Source: Coffea arabica (Eukaryota; Streptophyta; Magnoliopsida; Gentianales; Rubiaceae). Taken from it: a DNA stretch of 64,000 bases. The position numbers were made by a program, and so were the translations under genes. How positions within the stretch are numbered: the stretch's first letter is position 1; each line of letters begins with the position of its first letter. Below are positions 1-11,278 of the stretch, piece after piece. The notes under the pieces were generated by a model. It saw nothing but the letters and a program-made list of their open reading frames with translations. It made no database searches and was not told where the DNA came from. The stretch is taken from NCBI RefSeq assembly GCF_036785885.1, contig NC_092320.1:18043557-18107556 (forward strand). Direction: 5' to 3'.

Positions 1-52
1 GTTCATGTATCAAGTATATGTACCTTACTAAATATGTACTTGATACATGAAC
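1..52. repeat. Inverted repeat (palindrome) at window edge
   Basis: Positions 1-16 (GTTCATGTATCAAGTA) are the perfect reverse complement of 37-52, with a 20-base loop. The arms may extend beyond the left edge of the window. It could be the end of a foldback element or a MITE terminus; nothing coding is linked to it. Confidence 0.8.
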
Positions 53-406
53 ACACCATTAATATACCACTTTGCTTTTTTTTTTTTTCAAAAGCTATCA
101 CTTCCAACTTTTCTTTTAAAAGCGACAGCTATCCAAGGTGACAGAAAAAGTGAGAGAAGGAGGTGCAAAGGACAAGATGCCCAAAGCTTCAGTGAATGAG
201 AGGTGAAATTTGGTGATACTTTCTCTCATCTCTTTTCTTATTTGGACACTTTTAGGGAAGCGAGATAGTACCTAAAATAGTAGGAATCAACTCGGAGAAC
301 TGGGATTTGTGATTGCCGATCAAACTTCTCTTTCCTATCGAAAATAGCTAGTCGTCAGCTATACTTGCAGCAGTGGCCCTTTCATTGCCCTCCCTTGGTC
401 TTTCTT
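53..406. other. Non-coding stretch, nothing recognised
   Basis: AT-rich DNA with a T run near 77-88 and no open frame or repeat that I can assign. It lies between the edge palindrome and a large tandem duplication. Confidence 0.5.
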
Positions 407-1180
407 TTGAAATAAGGACTTTTCCCGTTGGTTAGCAGGTATGAATTTATTTCTTTAAGTTTTTCTATACTCATTAGTAGGTATGAATTAGAAACGCATT
501 TGGATTAATTATAGTCCTTATGTAACGGGTCAAGGTTGGATTAATTATGATTGTGTCCAAAATAAAATTTAGAAATTTAGATTTATCTGGCTAATTTGTG
601 TTGTTGGAATTTATTTTGGGCTAAACACAAGTTTAACACTTATCTCTCATATAATTCAAAGTACATAATAAATTAGTCCAAATTTATTTGATATTTAGTG
701 AAAATAATAAAATAACTATTATATCTTTTAATATAAAATTTCTTGCTAGTAATTAATTTTATGAAATAACTATTAGTAGAAGTTTCATGTTTATTGAAAT
801 AAGGACTTTTTCCGTTGGTTAGCAGGTATGAATTTATTTCTTTAAGTTTTTCTATACTCATTAGTAGATATGAATTAGAAACGTATTTGGATTAATTATA
901 GCCCTTATGTAATGGGTCAAGGTTGGATTAATTATGATTGTGTCCAAAATAAAATTTAGAAATTTAGATTTATCTGGCTAATTTGTGCTGTTGGAATTTA
1001 TTTTGGGCTAAACACAAGTTTAACACTTATCGCACATATAATCAAAGTACATAACAAATTAGTCCAAATTCATTTGATATTTGGTGAAAATATTAAAATA
1101 ACTGTTATATCTTTTAATATAAAATTTCTTGCTAATAATTAATTTTACGAAATAACTATTAGTTGAAGTTTCATGTTTAT
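407..1180. repeat. Two-copy tandem duplication, period about 387 bp
   Basis: The stretch beginning TTGAAATAAGGACTTTT at 407 recurs at 794, and the two units stay closely matched (scattered substitutions and small indels) for their full length, ending near AGTTTCATGTTTATTGA at about 790 and 1175. No coding potential is seen. It sits just upstream of the hAT transposase relic and could be part of that element's non-coding end or an independent local duplication. Confidence 0.85.
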
Positions 1181-3698
1181 TGACTTTAGCTATAATAGTA
1201 ATTAATTATACTTATAATCATAATGGTCCAACTATTTGAATAATTTTCTAAAATGCAGTAATAATTTTAATAAACATTTAAAATTTCGAAGTTCTTCTAA
1301 TAAATGAACAAACGATCATTATAGTAGGTTTACATTATAGATAAGATTTTTAACTTATTAATATAATAGAAATAAATTATTACTATTATAAAATGTCTTA
1401 AACTACTTGTTGTATTTTTTTCACATATCTTTAATTATTTTGTGATGAAATAATCATTTATATTGATACGTGTAACAATTACAATGCCGAGCAAGGATAT
1501 TGATTGGGAACATGATAAACCCATAGGTGGGAATAGAAAAATTGTGAGATACAATTATTGTAGAAAAGTAATGCATGGTGGCATTACAAAGTTGAAAGAA
1601 CATGTCGATCATATCATAGGACAAGTTGAAACTTGTTCAAGGGCACCAAAAGAAGTTACAGATGTAATAAAAATGCATCTAAAGGCTGCTAAGGTTCAAA
1701 GAGCTACAATAAAAAAAGAAAAAAGAAGAAATATTAAACTCTCTGCAACAAAAAAATATATATAGAATTTCAACATAGTTGGCGACGAGGAGGACGAAAA
1801 CGTTTTTGAAATTGATGAAGAAAACAGGATGGCATTGAAAAAAAAAACAGATGAAGCAAGCAATTAGAGAGAGCCAATACTTGCAATTTTTAAACAAACA
1901 ACAAAGGCATTCAGTATCTGAGAGTTGACCTTCTATGTTTATGTCAAGTATTATTTGTAAACTAAAATATTATAACAAATTTGATATCATTTTATTAAAT
2001 ATAATTAAATAAAGTTGTAATTTATTTATTCATTTTTTATTTGTTAAACATTGTGAATTCTAGGAAATATGGGTGCTGACACTTCAAAACCAACGACTTT
2101 TGGAAATAAAAGAGGATTGTCACATAATTTTAGTGTCAGACAAGCGGATGAAATGACAAGCAGAAGAATTGACTCACATATGTTTCTCTCGAAACAAAAA
2201 TCAGTCAAATCAATGTTTGCAGGGAAAAATATAAAAAGAGTCGGTAAGGCAATTTCAAAATTTTTTCATTTCAATGCTATACCATTTCATGCAGCTGACG
2301 ATCCTTATTATCAATCGATGATTGATAAAATTGTCAAAACTGGTTCTGGTATTAAAAGCCCTTCAGTTTATCAAATTGAAAATGAATATTTAGACAAAAA
2401 ATTTGAAGAGCTTGAGAAATATCTTGGAGATATTTATGATAAATTTTCAACTTTTGATTGTACACTTATGTGTGATGGGTGGAGCATCCATACAAAACAT
2501 CCAATAATAAATTTTATGGTATACTGTGATAGGTATATGATATACCATAGTTCAGTTGATTGTACCAATGTCAAGAAAATTGCTGAATATATTTTCAAGT
2601 TAATAGACAAGGTAGTAGAGGCTGTGGGAGAAAAAAATGTTGTGCAAGTTGTGACAGATAGTGAATCTAGTATGAAAGCAGCTAGACAACTATTGATGAA
2701 AAAAAAGAAAAAAATCTATTCTAGTAATCTTGCGCTGCTCATTGTATAGATTTGATGTTGGAAGATATTGTCAAGATAGATAATATAAAAGAAACTATTA
2801 CTCAAGGGAAGAAGATAACAAGTTTTATATATAACAGCAACAAAATAGTGAATCCGATGAAGATATATATAAGGAAAAGGGAAATGCTACGCCCAAGTAT
2901 CACTAGATTTGCAACTGAATTCATTTCTATGGAAAGTCTTCTTCGGCATTCTACAGAACTGAAAAAAATGTGCACCTCAAATAAATGGACAAAGTTCAAT
3001 AACACTACCAAGAGAAAAGCAGAAGGTGTTAAGTAGCTGAGTTGATATTGTCAGAGAAATTTTGAAAAAATGTTAGAAATGAGCGTGCAATAATGGAGCC
3101 TCTGGTCAAAGTTTTAAAAACTATTGATAAAGATAATAAACCAATATTACCAATTATTTATGAGGCAAAGGATAGAGCAAAAATGGCTATTCAAAAATAG
3201 ATGGTACAACCAACTTCATTGTGATTTACATCCAACAGGTAATTTAAATATTACATGCAATTTAAATATGTAATATATATGTATTTATTTATTTTCTAAT
3301 TTTGTGGTTTTATTATATTTAGCATATCTTTTGAACCCAATCCTTCAATATTCTGGAACTTGTGTGTTTAATCTGGATGATGTTCGAAAAGGATTAAAAA
3401 AAATCATTGCAAAGTTGGAGCCGAATTTAGATGCACAAGTTGATTCAATAAATACGGTATTCATTTGATTATTTTATTTATTTATATTAATGATTATATT
3501 CATGAACAAATTATAAAATTTTAACACCTATGTATATATTATTTTTGTAGATCAAAATTTTTGTAGACAAAAAAGAAGGATTTGGAAGTGTTATTGCAGC
3601 AAGAGCATTATCGAAATATTTACCAGATTTCCACTTAATTCATACTTATATAAATATTTAAATCATATTAATGAATTTAATATTTTTATAATCTTAAA

Positions 3699-3714
3699 AT
3701 AATAATAATAATAA

Positions 3715-3746
<32 letters not shown>
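3699..3746. repeat. (AAT)n/(ATT)n microsatellite
   Basis: A run of AAT repeats passes directly into a run of ATT repeats, giving a perfect self-complementary trinucleotide tract inside the hAT relic. Confidence 0.8.
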
Positions 3747-3988
3747 TTTGTTTGTTTAGACGAATGGTGGTTTAACTACGGTGAATATGCACCAAACCTT
3801 AAAAAAATTGCAGTGAAAATATTGAGTCAAACCTACACATCTCTGGTTGTGAGCGAAATTAGAGTATATGGTCATTAATTCATACAAAACTACGTAACTG
3901 TTTGGCAGTTAAAAAATTGCATAAATTAGTTTTATGCATTACAATATGCGATTAAAGGTGAAAATTTTGATGCATCAACCAACTAGCT

Positions 3989-4169
3989 GGGTCTGTTTGG
4001 ATAGAGTGTTATTTCAAATATTATTTAGAATAATTACTGTAGCACTTTTTTGTGACGTGATGTATGTGAGATAAAAAGGTGATTGGGAATATAAAAAGAT
4101 AGGTTGGAAAATGTGTTTATGATGCAAACGAAATATTATTTGGAAAAAATGAGGTATCTAAACAAACCC
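3989..4169. mobile_element. Small TIR element (MITE) nested in the hAT relic
   Basis: This 181-bp insertion starts GGGTCTGTTTGGAT and ends ATCTAAACAAACCC, inverted ends differing by one base. It interrupts the reading frame of the hAT C-terminal region, which resumes at 4170 (TDDFYDPIDLN). Flanks AACTAGCT and AACTGATG are a possible, decayed 8-bp target duplication. Shared internal sequence (GATGTATGTGAGATA followed by GTGATTG-type sequence) identifies diverged relatives at about 43102-43219 and 46226-46395. Confidence 0.75.
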
Positions 4170-4464
4170 AACTGATGATTTCTACGACCCAATTGACTTA
4201 AATTACATTTTTTCATCAAGATGATATATTGGATGATTGGATAACAGAAAATGAACAACCCACATTGCTTGAAGATAATCTGAATTGGTTCAACAAATAC
4301 GAAGCAGAAAAGTAAGACTAAACAAACCAGTAAGCATACTGTTTCATCATCTTCGAATAAAAGCGACAGTGTAATGATGATGATGACAGTGGTGACAATG
4401 GAGATGGAGGGGACAATTCTTTGAAACGCAGTGGTGGTTACAATCAAGATTGCCAACAAATAGG

Positions 4465-5499
4465 CAATATTTTAAAACTCGGACCGTCAATTGAACCAGT
4501 GAGGTGAAAGGGTCGAGGTTCAACCGGTCGGACCGGTTCAACCTCGGTTCAATGAATTTTTTAAAAAATAATTTAGATAAACATATATATGCATAAAATA
4601 AGACATGCAATGGACTAATTTAAAACTTTATATGATGAAAAGTTCATTATTTTTGAATAATTTGGATTTTCAAAAATAAAAATTTTAAATTATAAGTTAA
4701 AACAAATAAATTTCATCTCAATTTCAATTATATATACCAAAAAAATCTTAAATCCAACCCAAAAATATCACAATATTTTGAAATTATACAAAATTCACGT
4801 CTATGAGAATTTGACATTGTGAACTTAAATTTTAATTTACGTCTTTGAGATTTAAAGATTATAATTTAAAAAAAGGAAGTTTGGAGTTCGAAAGAAGTCA
4901 AGCGAATCGAAAATAGAAATGCAAACTTGATAAGAAAACAAAAAATGAGATAAAAGTGAGTAGTTGTGGCATTAAATAATTTGGGTTAAAGAAAAATAAT
5001 TCTTTTTTAACTTTTTTCAATTTAATGGACAAAAACAAAATTAAAAGATAGAAGAAAACATCAATAAATTAAAACTAAATAGGTTTGATTAAAAAGGGAT
5101 TGACGAAAGAAAAGATGAGAGAGAATGAGAGAGTTGAAGATTAGAAAGAAAGAGTCATGAGAGAATGAGATTTTGTAAAAAAAATAAAAAAATGAAATAT
5201 AGATGTTTGTTTTATATAAATAAGTTATCAAAAAAGGCAAATAAGATGTGATGGTGCAATGATTACTACATTGGTCTTCTATTGCAAAAGTCTTGAATTC
5301 GAATCTTGATAGAAACATTTTGCAAACATTTAAAAAAAGGAAGGGAACTCGAAAACCGGTTTAACGGTTTTCATGGTTTTGACCGGTTTGACTGGTTTTC
5401 TGGCAAAGTCAACCCAAGCATAGAACCGGACCGGTGCCATGGCCGGTTCGTGGTTCAACCGATCGAACCGGCTGGTCCGATCCGATTTTCAAAACACTG
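4465..5499. mobile_element. Non-autonomous hAT-type TIR element with 8-bp TSD
   Basis: This 1035-bp insertion lies within the hAT relic. The left end CAATATTTTAAAACTCGGAC pairs with the reverse complement of the right end (CAGTGTTTTGAAAATCGGAT). It is flanked by a perfect 8-bp duplication CAAATAGG at 4457-4464 and 5500-5507, the hAT-type length. Subterminal regions are rich in CCGGTTCAACC/GGTTGAACCGG motifs. The interior is AT-rich with no recognisable coding sequence. The same terminal family appears at 6637-6978 and 55549-56223. Confidence 0.9.
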
Positions 5500-6479
5500 C
5501 AAATAGGAGGTATATTATAGGTTCAAGGACAAGACAATTATTATGCCACTCAAGATACTAATCGTGACTATCGTTCTGACATAGAAGCATAACGTCAATT
5601 CCTCAATAATTTAACTCAATTTTCGAGTGAGGATACTTTCTCCCACTGTTCAGCGCCACAAAGATAGAGAAAAGTCGATAAGCAGATGCAAAATTTAGAT
5701 ATACACCCAACCTATGAGTATGAATCTATCCAAAACTGGAGCACTAGTCAATTTGGATATGGTTACGATCAATCATATGGAATCACCCCTGACTATTACA
5801 GTGAATATGGGTCATTTGGTGGATCTGGATAGGTCGAAAGGTCTACTAGCATTCATAGTAGTGAATACTATGAAAAAGAAATAGATAAATCTCATGACGG
5901 TTCTTCTTTTGATTCCAATAGCATTGGATTTTATGGTCATGATTCTACTGCATCATATAGTAGTAGCGATAGTGTTAACTATCGAGGGTTTGGATGCTAC
6001 CATCATATTTAGTAATTCATAAGTTCTTCCGTCTAATGATTATGAAACATCTAGTCAATCTTTACATCCAATAAATACACCAGATAGCTCTTATACACTA
6101 TCTACTCAAGGTCCTATGCCACTTCCACATCTATTTTACCGTTCATCTAGAAATGAAGGTAATTTTGAACCACATCGTTATTCTACTTGATATTAACAGG
6201 TACAAAAATATAAAGTAATAATATATTTTTTACATATTTGCCTTTTATTTAATATGATTTCTTTTTGTTTTTGATAGGAGATTGCGAAATTATTCCAACT
6301 TTAGGCTATAAATAAATTCTTATTTTGTATTGTTAATGGTTAATATTACTTTGCAATTATTAGTTTTAAAATTGTGGTTTGTGTTATTTTAATTTTGTTT
6401 GTGATGCCATTGTATTAAATGATTAAAAGTACTTATTGTATTTCATATGTATAAAATAGTACATTTTACAAATTTTCTT

Positions 6480-6990
6480 TTGCTATTTTTTATTTTTTAT
6501 TTTTTTTGCATACTTTTTTATATTATTAACAATTTTTAGAATATTAAATGCTTCAAAATTTGCGTCTCACTGAAACCGCGACCGATATACCAAGACCGAC
6601 GTGGAACGTTCCCAACTGCGATCGTGACTTTGAACCTATGTTTTCAGACTCGATCCAAGTATCGACTCAGTCGAGCTAAGGGGTCAAGGATCAATGGATC
6701 TGATCGGATTCGATTGGGGTTGAACCAGATGACGTCATAAATAAAAATAATTTAAAAATTAAAATATTGTATGTAAATACCTAAAAGCATGTTAATATTA
6801 ATAAAAGTATATTCATATATATTTGATGTTTCAAATATATTTAACAAGAAAATATAAAGAAATTAGAACAATCGAGTTTTCTGAGTTTGACTGAATTTTT
6901 AGAGTAACTCAGACTGGACACTTGGCTGGTTCCCAATTCGACCGCCCCGCCCGGTCCGGTCTGAGTTTTAAAACATACCTTTGAGCCATG
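6480..6990 (-). mobile_element. Truncated MITE copy, interrupted by another element
   Basis: Read on the minus strand, this sequence matches the left half of the complete MITE at 8430-8787 (GGTTCAAAGTCAC..., then CGGTCGCGGTTTCAGTGAGACG, then an AT-rich core with TTTAATATTCTAAAAATTGT). Its outer TIR is split: GACTTTGAACC at 6626-6636 and the continuation TTTGAGCCATG at 6980-6990, with the element 6637-6978 inserted between. The other terminus is missing. Confidence 0.75.
6637..6978. mobile_element. hAT-type TIR element inserted into a MITE terminus
   Basis: Ends TATGTTTTCAGACTCGATCC and (reverse complement) GTATGTTTTAAAACTCAGACC resemble those of the 4465-5499 element. Flanks CTTTGAACC (6628-6636) and CTTTGAGCC (6979-6987) are an 8-of-9-matched target duplication lying inside the TIR of the older MITE. 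About 342 bp, no coding sequence. Confidence 0.75.
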
Positions 6991-7508
6991 ATTGTATGCG
7001 AGAGTACTAGAGTAGATTGATCATCAGCATCCAGAACTTACAATGTAACCTTGGCTTAGAGATAAGAACTTCACTGAATTTCAGTTGTGTAAATTTACTG
7101 CATGACCCTGGAACTGCATTCATGCTTCAACTGGAGCAGCTAAAGCACAAAGCTATATGTATGTATAGCTGCTAGGTCGACTTGAACTTATCTACTGCTA
7201 GGAATCAATTGGAGAGACTTTCAATCCTAGGCCTAGTATTTTTGCACAAGAATAACCTTGACCAAAATAAATTCTGCAGAGATTTGTTTTTACAGTTCGC
7301 AAGAAAATTGTCATGTCCACTTCAGTCACCCATCAAAATCATGATACTTTAGAAACAAACCTGACAGTAGCATATCACATTTTTGCTACTTTCATAACAC
7401 AGAATTAAAGTATAAATGAAGTGATTTTACTGACAATCCAAAGGTCAACCTGATTTAGTCTATACCCTTATTCATCCTTTAGTTACAGTTTAATTCGTTA
7501 CAATGCTG
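6991..7508. other. Duplicated GPDH 3' flanking DNA, no gene
   Basis: The stretch around 7019-7050 (TCATCAGCATCCAGAA) matches 11653-11680 downstream of the intact GPDH gene, so this is probably the 3' flank of the partial GPDH duplicate. No coding region is supported. Confidence 0.5.
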
Positions 7509-8428
7509 CTCAAGGCCGTCAGAGAAGTACTGAAGGTATGAGAGACATGGGTTTCTGTTTCTACTCAATCATAAGGGTTGTTCAGATTTCATATCCTGTG
7601 CTTCTATATGGCCCCTTAGCCCATTTTCCTGGAGTTACTAAACTAGCATAAGCAGAAGAGAAAGTTTGCCGCAAGTAATGGAACTGACTTTTCTTTCCGG
7701 TATGATTTTTATCCTAAGTGTAACTCAAAACATCAATTTCTGACTATAACTAGAGAGGCTTGAGTAGTCCTTTTAAAAAACAGCAAGCTTTTCAAGAAAA
7801 TTACCTTGTTGTTTTATAGGGCATCTTCAAAATGCGGTAGAGCTCAACTGAGATGACAAGCTTGTTTTACTCGGGATGCAGTAAATTCTGATTGGACTGA
7901 CTTAGAACTTGGGAAGTTAATAAAGTGCTCCCAATTACAATAAGGAGTAGACGAGTAGCAATACAAGTTTCCTTTGGTGTGGTAAGGAGAGTAAGGTTCA
8001 CTACTTTCATGAGACTTCATACAGCCATCTAATTCCATTTCCATAGAATCAGAAGGAGGTAAATAATATTACTTCTCATCTTAGTTTTCTGAGTCCCATG
8101 ATTTCCATTGCTAGGCAATTGGCTCATCTTAGTTTTCTGAATCCCATGATAAGTGCTATTACTTTGCCGGGGTATGTATAGTGTAAAGTTTGTTAAAAGA
8201 TGAATTCCCTGCTTTCCTTTTGGTTTTCTAAGTTCTTTGATTATGCATCCAAGTCTTTCTTTGGGGAAAAGTTAAAGACTTCCATCCATTGAAACTATAC
8301 TCCTAATGATCTTCGTTGGAAATTTGCAAGCTATGAAACTATACTCCTAATGATATGAACTGATACTCTACATCCAAATGAACTGAAGTACAATCTGCAA
8401 ATTCTACTGACTTGCTGATGCCTGGCAG
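7509..8428 (-). pseudogene. Partial duplicate of the GPDH gene (3' exons only)
   Basis: Minus-strand sequence here aligns with the 3' part of the intact gene at 11935-13028. About 7509-7628 matches the last exon, 7805-7940 matches exon 4 (a LSQSNQNLLHPE-like reading interrupted by a stop where the intact gene has [13 protein letters not shown]), and 8383-8428 matches a piece of exon 3 before a MITE cuts it at 8430. Several stops and indels make it non-functional. Exons 1 and 2 are absent. The splice donor after exon 4 (AACAAG|GTAA) is preserved. It is a segmental duplicate, since intron sequence is also shared, not a retrocopy. Confidence 0.85.
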
Positions 8429-8429
8429 C

Positions 8430-8787
8430 CATGGTTCAAAGTCACAGTCGCGGTTGCGGTCACGGCTTGGACCATTCCTCGTCAGTCTCGGCATATCGAT
8501 CGCGGTTTCGGTGAGACGGGAATTTTTGAAATATTTAATATTCTAAAAATTGTAAAAAATATGATAAACAAAAATAATTAAAAAATTAGTAAAAATAATA
8601 AAAATTCGAGTTGACTCGGGATGACTCTGAGTGATTCGGTGTGATTCGATCGTTTCAATCCTTCACGGTGACGTCTCGGCGAGTCAAATATCTCGGAATC
8701 GTATCGTCCCAGTATTGTCTTGGGCCCTCCTGAGACGGTGACGACTCGGCCGGATCATCTTGGACTCAGCCGAGACTTTGAACCATG
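8430..8787. mobile_element. MITE with 14-bp perfect TIRs
   Basis: This 358-bp element begins CATGGTTCAAAGTC and ends with its exact reverse complement GACTTTGAACCATG. Subterminal sequence is rich in CGGCGAGTC/GACTCGGC motifs around an AT-rich core. No clear target-site duplication was found. It interrupts the duplicated GPDH exon 3. A truncated copy lies at 6480-6990. Confidence 0.85.
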
Positions 8788-9530
8788 TCACTTAAGAAAC
8801 AACACCTTAACCAAAGGGCGTCTTTACCTCCTAAATTATGATTAGAAAAAATTGCTTTAGCTAGATCATACATAAACAGAGGTTTTACAGAGGATTTTAA
8901 GGTACATTTCATCTGGAATTAAGTAAATAAAGAAGCTCAGGAATGAATGCAGCAGTGACTGATGGAACTGCTGCCTTTCTTTTAGAATTCGACTACCCAC
9001 ACAATTCAAGGGCTGCAACCTAAAAGTATCTTCTTGCTGAGCTTTTTTCTCATACGGACCCTGTCCATCCATGGACGATCTCACAAGCACGATGGACCAG
9101 GTCTACAACAGACCTTATCTTGGTTCAAGCCATAAAGAAATTATGATAGAAATGCAATACTTAGTAAATTTCAGGACACAAGTTAATGTGTTGAATGATT
9201 GAGTGATACCATCAAATTATTCTGTTGGAACATAGAGGTTCCCAAATGCAATACTACATCAGAGGTAATATATGCTGCCATTATAATTACAGGTCCGGTG
9301 CCTTTACTGTCCACAGAATCAAATATAAATCTTTGGGTACGTTTAACTATTCGATTACCATTACTGCAACTTTACAAGAAAGATTTCCATAACATGAATT
9401 GTTACCATTATTAAACCCCACTCAGTAACACACTGCAAAAACCCTTCCGAACTTAGGATTCTACCCCTCTTATGATTCAATCCACACTAGTTAAAGCAAT
9501 AAGAATTGCCTAGTATTAAAATATTAGTCC
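8788..9530. other. Intergenic, nothing recognised
   Basis: No coding frame with family similarity. It may be residual intron of the duplicated GPDH copy or the upstream flank of the adenylosuccinate lyase pseudogene. Confidence 0.4.
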
Positions 9531-9557
9531 GTGGAGAACATAAACAACATTAGCGGG

Positions 9558-11278
9558 ATGGAACTAAATGCCAGTTTTATGGTTTCGACTACAAATCCTC
9601 AGTTGGCTTCCTATTCCACCCTAATCAGGTTTCAAACCCTAAATCTTGCAAATCCAAACTATATTCGTTTCCCAAATGCTTCGTTTCAAACTGGCAAAAG
9701 TTGGTCTAAATGCAAATATACTTGTAAACAGGCTACAAAATTTGTTCCCAAGGTGAAGACCTCAACTATAACTACTACTGATTGTTCTGTTGAACATGCA
9801 GATTCTAGTAGTAGTTTAGAACCTAGTTTGCAGTCTTTCGAACAACTGCTTGATCATAAAGATTATCATACTTTCGAAGAGAAGGTTGGTTTACTGATGG
9901 AGTATTTCTTGATCCATTGTCGGGTTGTTGTATTCATAAAATGGTTGTTGAGGATTTCACGTATTCCTGTAGTGATGAAGTTGGCATGCCTGGATGAAAA
10001 TGTTGAGAAAAGTTTGGTAAACCTGGTTGATGAATTTAGCCTGAATGATGCTAAAGAAGTCAGAAAAATCGAGGAACACAAGACTAACAATGTTCCTGTC
10101 AAAGCCGTGGAACATTTTCTGAAAGAAAGGTGCAAGTCGGATACAGATTTAGCCATAATCTTTCAACTTTTCCTTCTTTCTTTCACTTCTGAACATTAAT
10201 GATCTTGCTTTCGCTTTTATGATGAGAGAGGCACTGGATAAATTCTTGTTCCCAGTAATGGATGATGTGATTAATAAAAATATGTGACGTAGCTGAGGAG
10301 AGTGCTCATATTGCGATGGATATTATTCATAAAGAAGGGGAATTAGAGCCATCAACATCACAATCATAGCTGAAAACGTATGCAGAGGAGTCAAGGGAAA
10401 TATGGGATATATTGGCAACAACTGTGGGAGAACTAGCGGCGGGGTATGCACACATGTTAAGAGAAGGCAGGCAGGAGATCGCAGAAGTTAAGATACTCGG
10501 GACTTTTAGTACCGCAGCTAGTGAATGTGGTATAGGTTAACTAATAAACTCTCCGTGCATGGACTTGGAAGACATTGCAAAGGAGTTAGTAACCTCTTTC
10601 GGAATTGGTTTTGTCAGTCCTTCCTTTTCTGATCAATTTAAACGTCATGAGTACATTTACAAACTTTGCAAAACTACAAAACTGTTTAACAGCATTTTAA
10701 CTGATATCTTTAAGCTTGGAATGACGGGTTATTGGTTTTCCTTTGAGCAGAAGCAGGATGAGGAAGATGGTGCAGGCAGATTAGATTTGTCAGAAGCAAA
10801 GACAACCTTGCAAAGGCTTCTGTAGAATTATTCGGTTTAAGAGAGTTGTTACAGATTACAAGGTGCCACAGGAACTTCAGTACCAATTCTACTTTCCTAA
10901 GACAATTGGGGAAGTATTTAGCACTTTCACATTTCGGTTGTAGGAATACATTGAAAGACTGTCGATGAAGATTATTTAGTAAAGGATAAGAACTTGAAGG
11001 ATTGTCTTGCACAAATAGTACAAGCGTTGATGGATATCTATGAAGTAAAAGCAGACTTGCGGGCGCCGTATTCTGAGAAACTGAAGGAACTCAAGGAAAG
11101 AGGAAAATGGTTAATCCGACAGTCCATTACAGAACTGATTGAAGGTCTGGAAATTCCATCCATCACAAAGATGAGTCTACTGGATACGACTTCATCCCAT
11201 ACAAGTTATGCTGGAGAGGATCAATTGAAAGAAGCTTTGGCGAACTTGGAGGATATGGTACTTCATGCTAGAAGCTAG
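9558..11278 (+). pseudogene. Intronless adenylosuccinate lyase pseudogene
   Basis: Broken copy of adenylosuccinate lyase (purine synthesis; releases fumarate from SAICAR and adenylosuccinate). From the ATG at 9558 there is a transit-peptide-like Ser/Thr/Asn-rich leader, then IKWLLRISRIP, EVRKIEE followed by VKAVEHFLKERC, and after a frameshift near 10180 an LxFTSEHINDLAFAFM block resembling the family CTSEDINNLSHALM segment. Further pieces include VKILGTF, then DIAKELVTSFGIGF with LFNSILTDI, and at 10994-11278 the C-terminal domain (YSEKLKELKERGKWLIRQSI, IEGLEIPSITKMSLL). Stops occur near 10197, 10290, 10365, 10540 and 10823, and the conserved signature loop (SSxMPxKxNP) is not recognisable. 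No intron is seen over 1.7 kb, so I infer a retroposed copy, although no poly(A) tail remains. Family assignment rests on recalled family motifs; the active paralogue is elsewhere. Confidence 0.85.

Larger units (their letters stand above)
1463..6190 (+). pseudogene. Decayed hAT-superfamily transposase (BED finger, DUF659, hAT dimerisation domain)
   Basis: This relic of an autonomous hAT DNA transposon reads left to right in broken frames. At 1463-1765 is a BED-type zinc-finger remnant (conserved tail with GGITKLKEHV and a Cys-containing end, first Cys pair damaged). At 2069-2749 is a DUF659-like block (FDCTLMCDGWSIHTKHPIIN, then VVTDSESSMKAA). At 2752-3036 is the following RPSITRFAT segment. 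At about 3760-3960 is the C-terminal dimerisation domain (DEWWFNYGEYAPNLKKIAVK), frameshifted where the conserved SGCERN motif should be. Acidic and Tyr/Ser/Gly-rich tail sequence continues at 4190-4450 and 5520-6190. Frameshifts, stops and intron-like gaps separate the blocks, so it cannot encode a working transposase. Two smaller TIR elements are inserted in it (3989-4169 and 4465-5499). Terminal repeats of the parent element were not identified. Confidence 0.85.

Noticed and set aside
1-52. MicroRNA-type hairpin
   Set aside because: Arms are only 16 bp with no extended foldback in the window; no evidence of a precursor structure.
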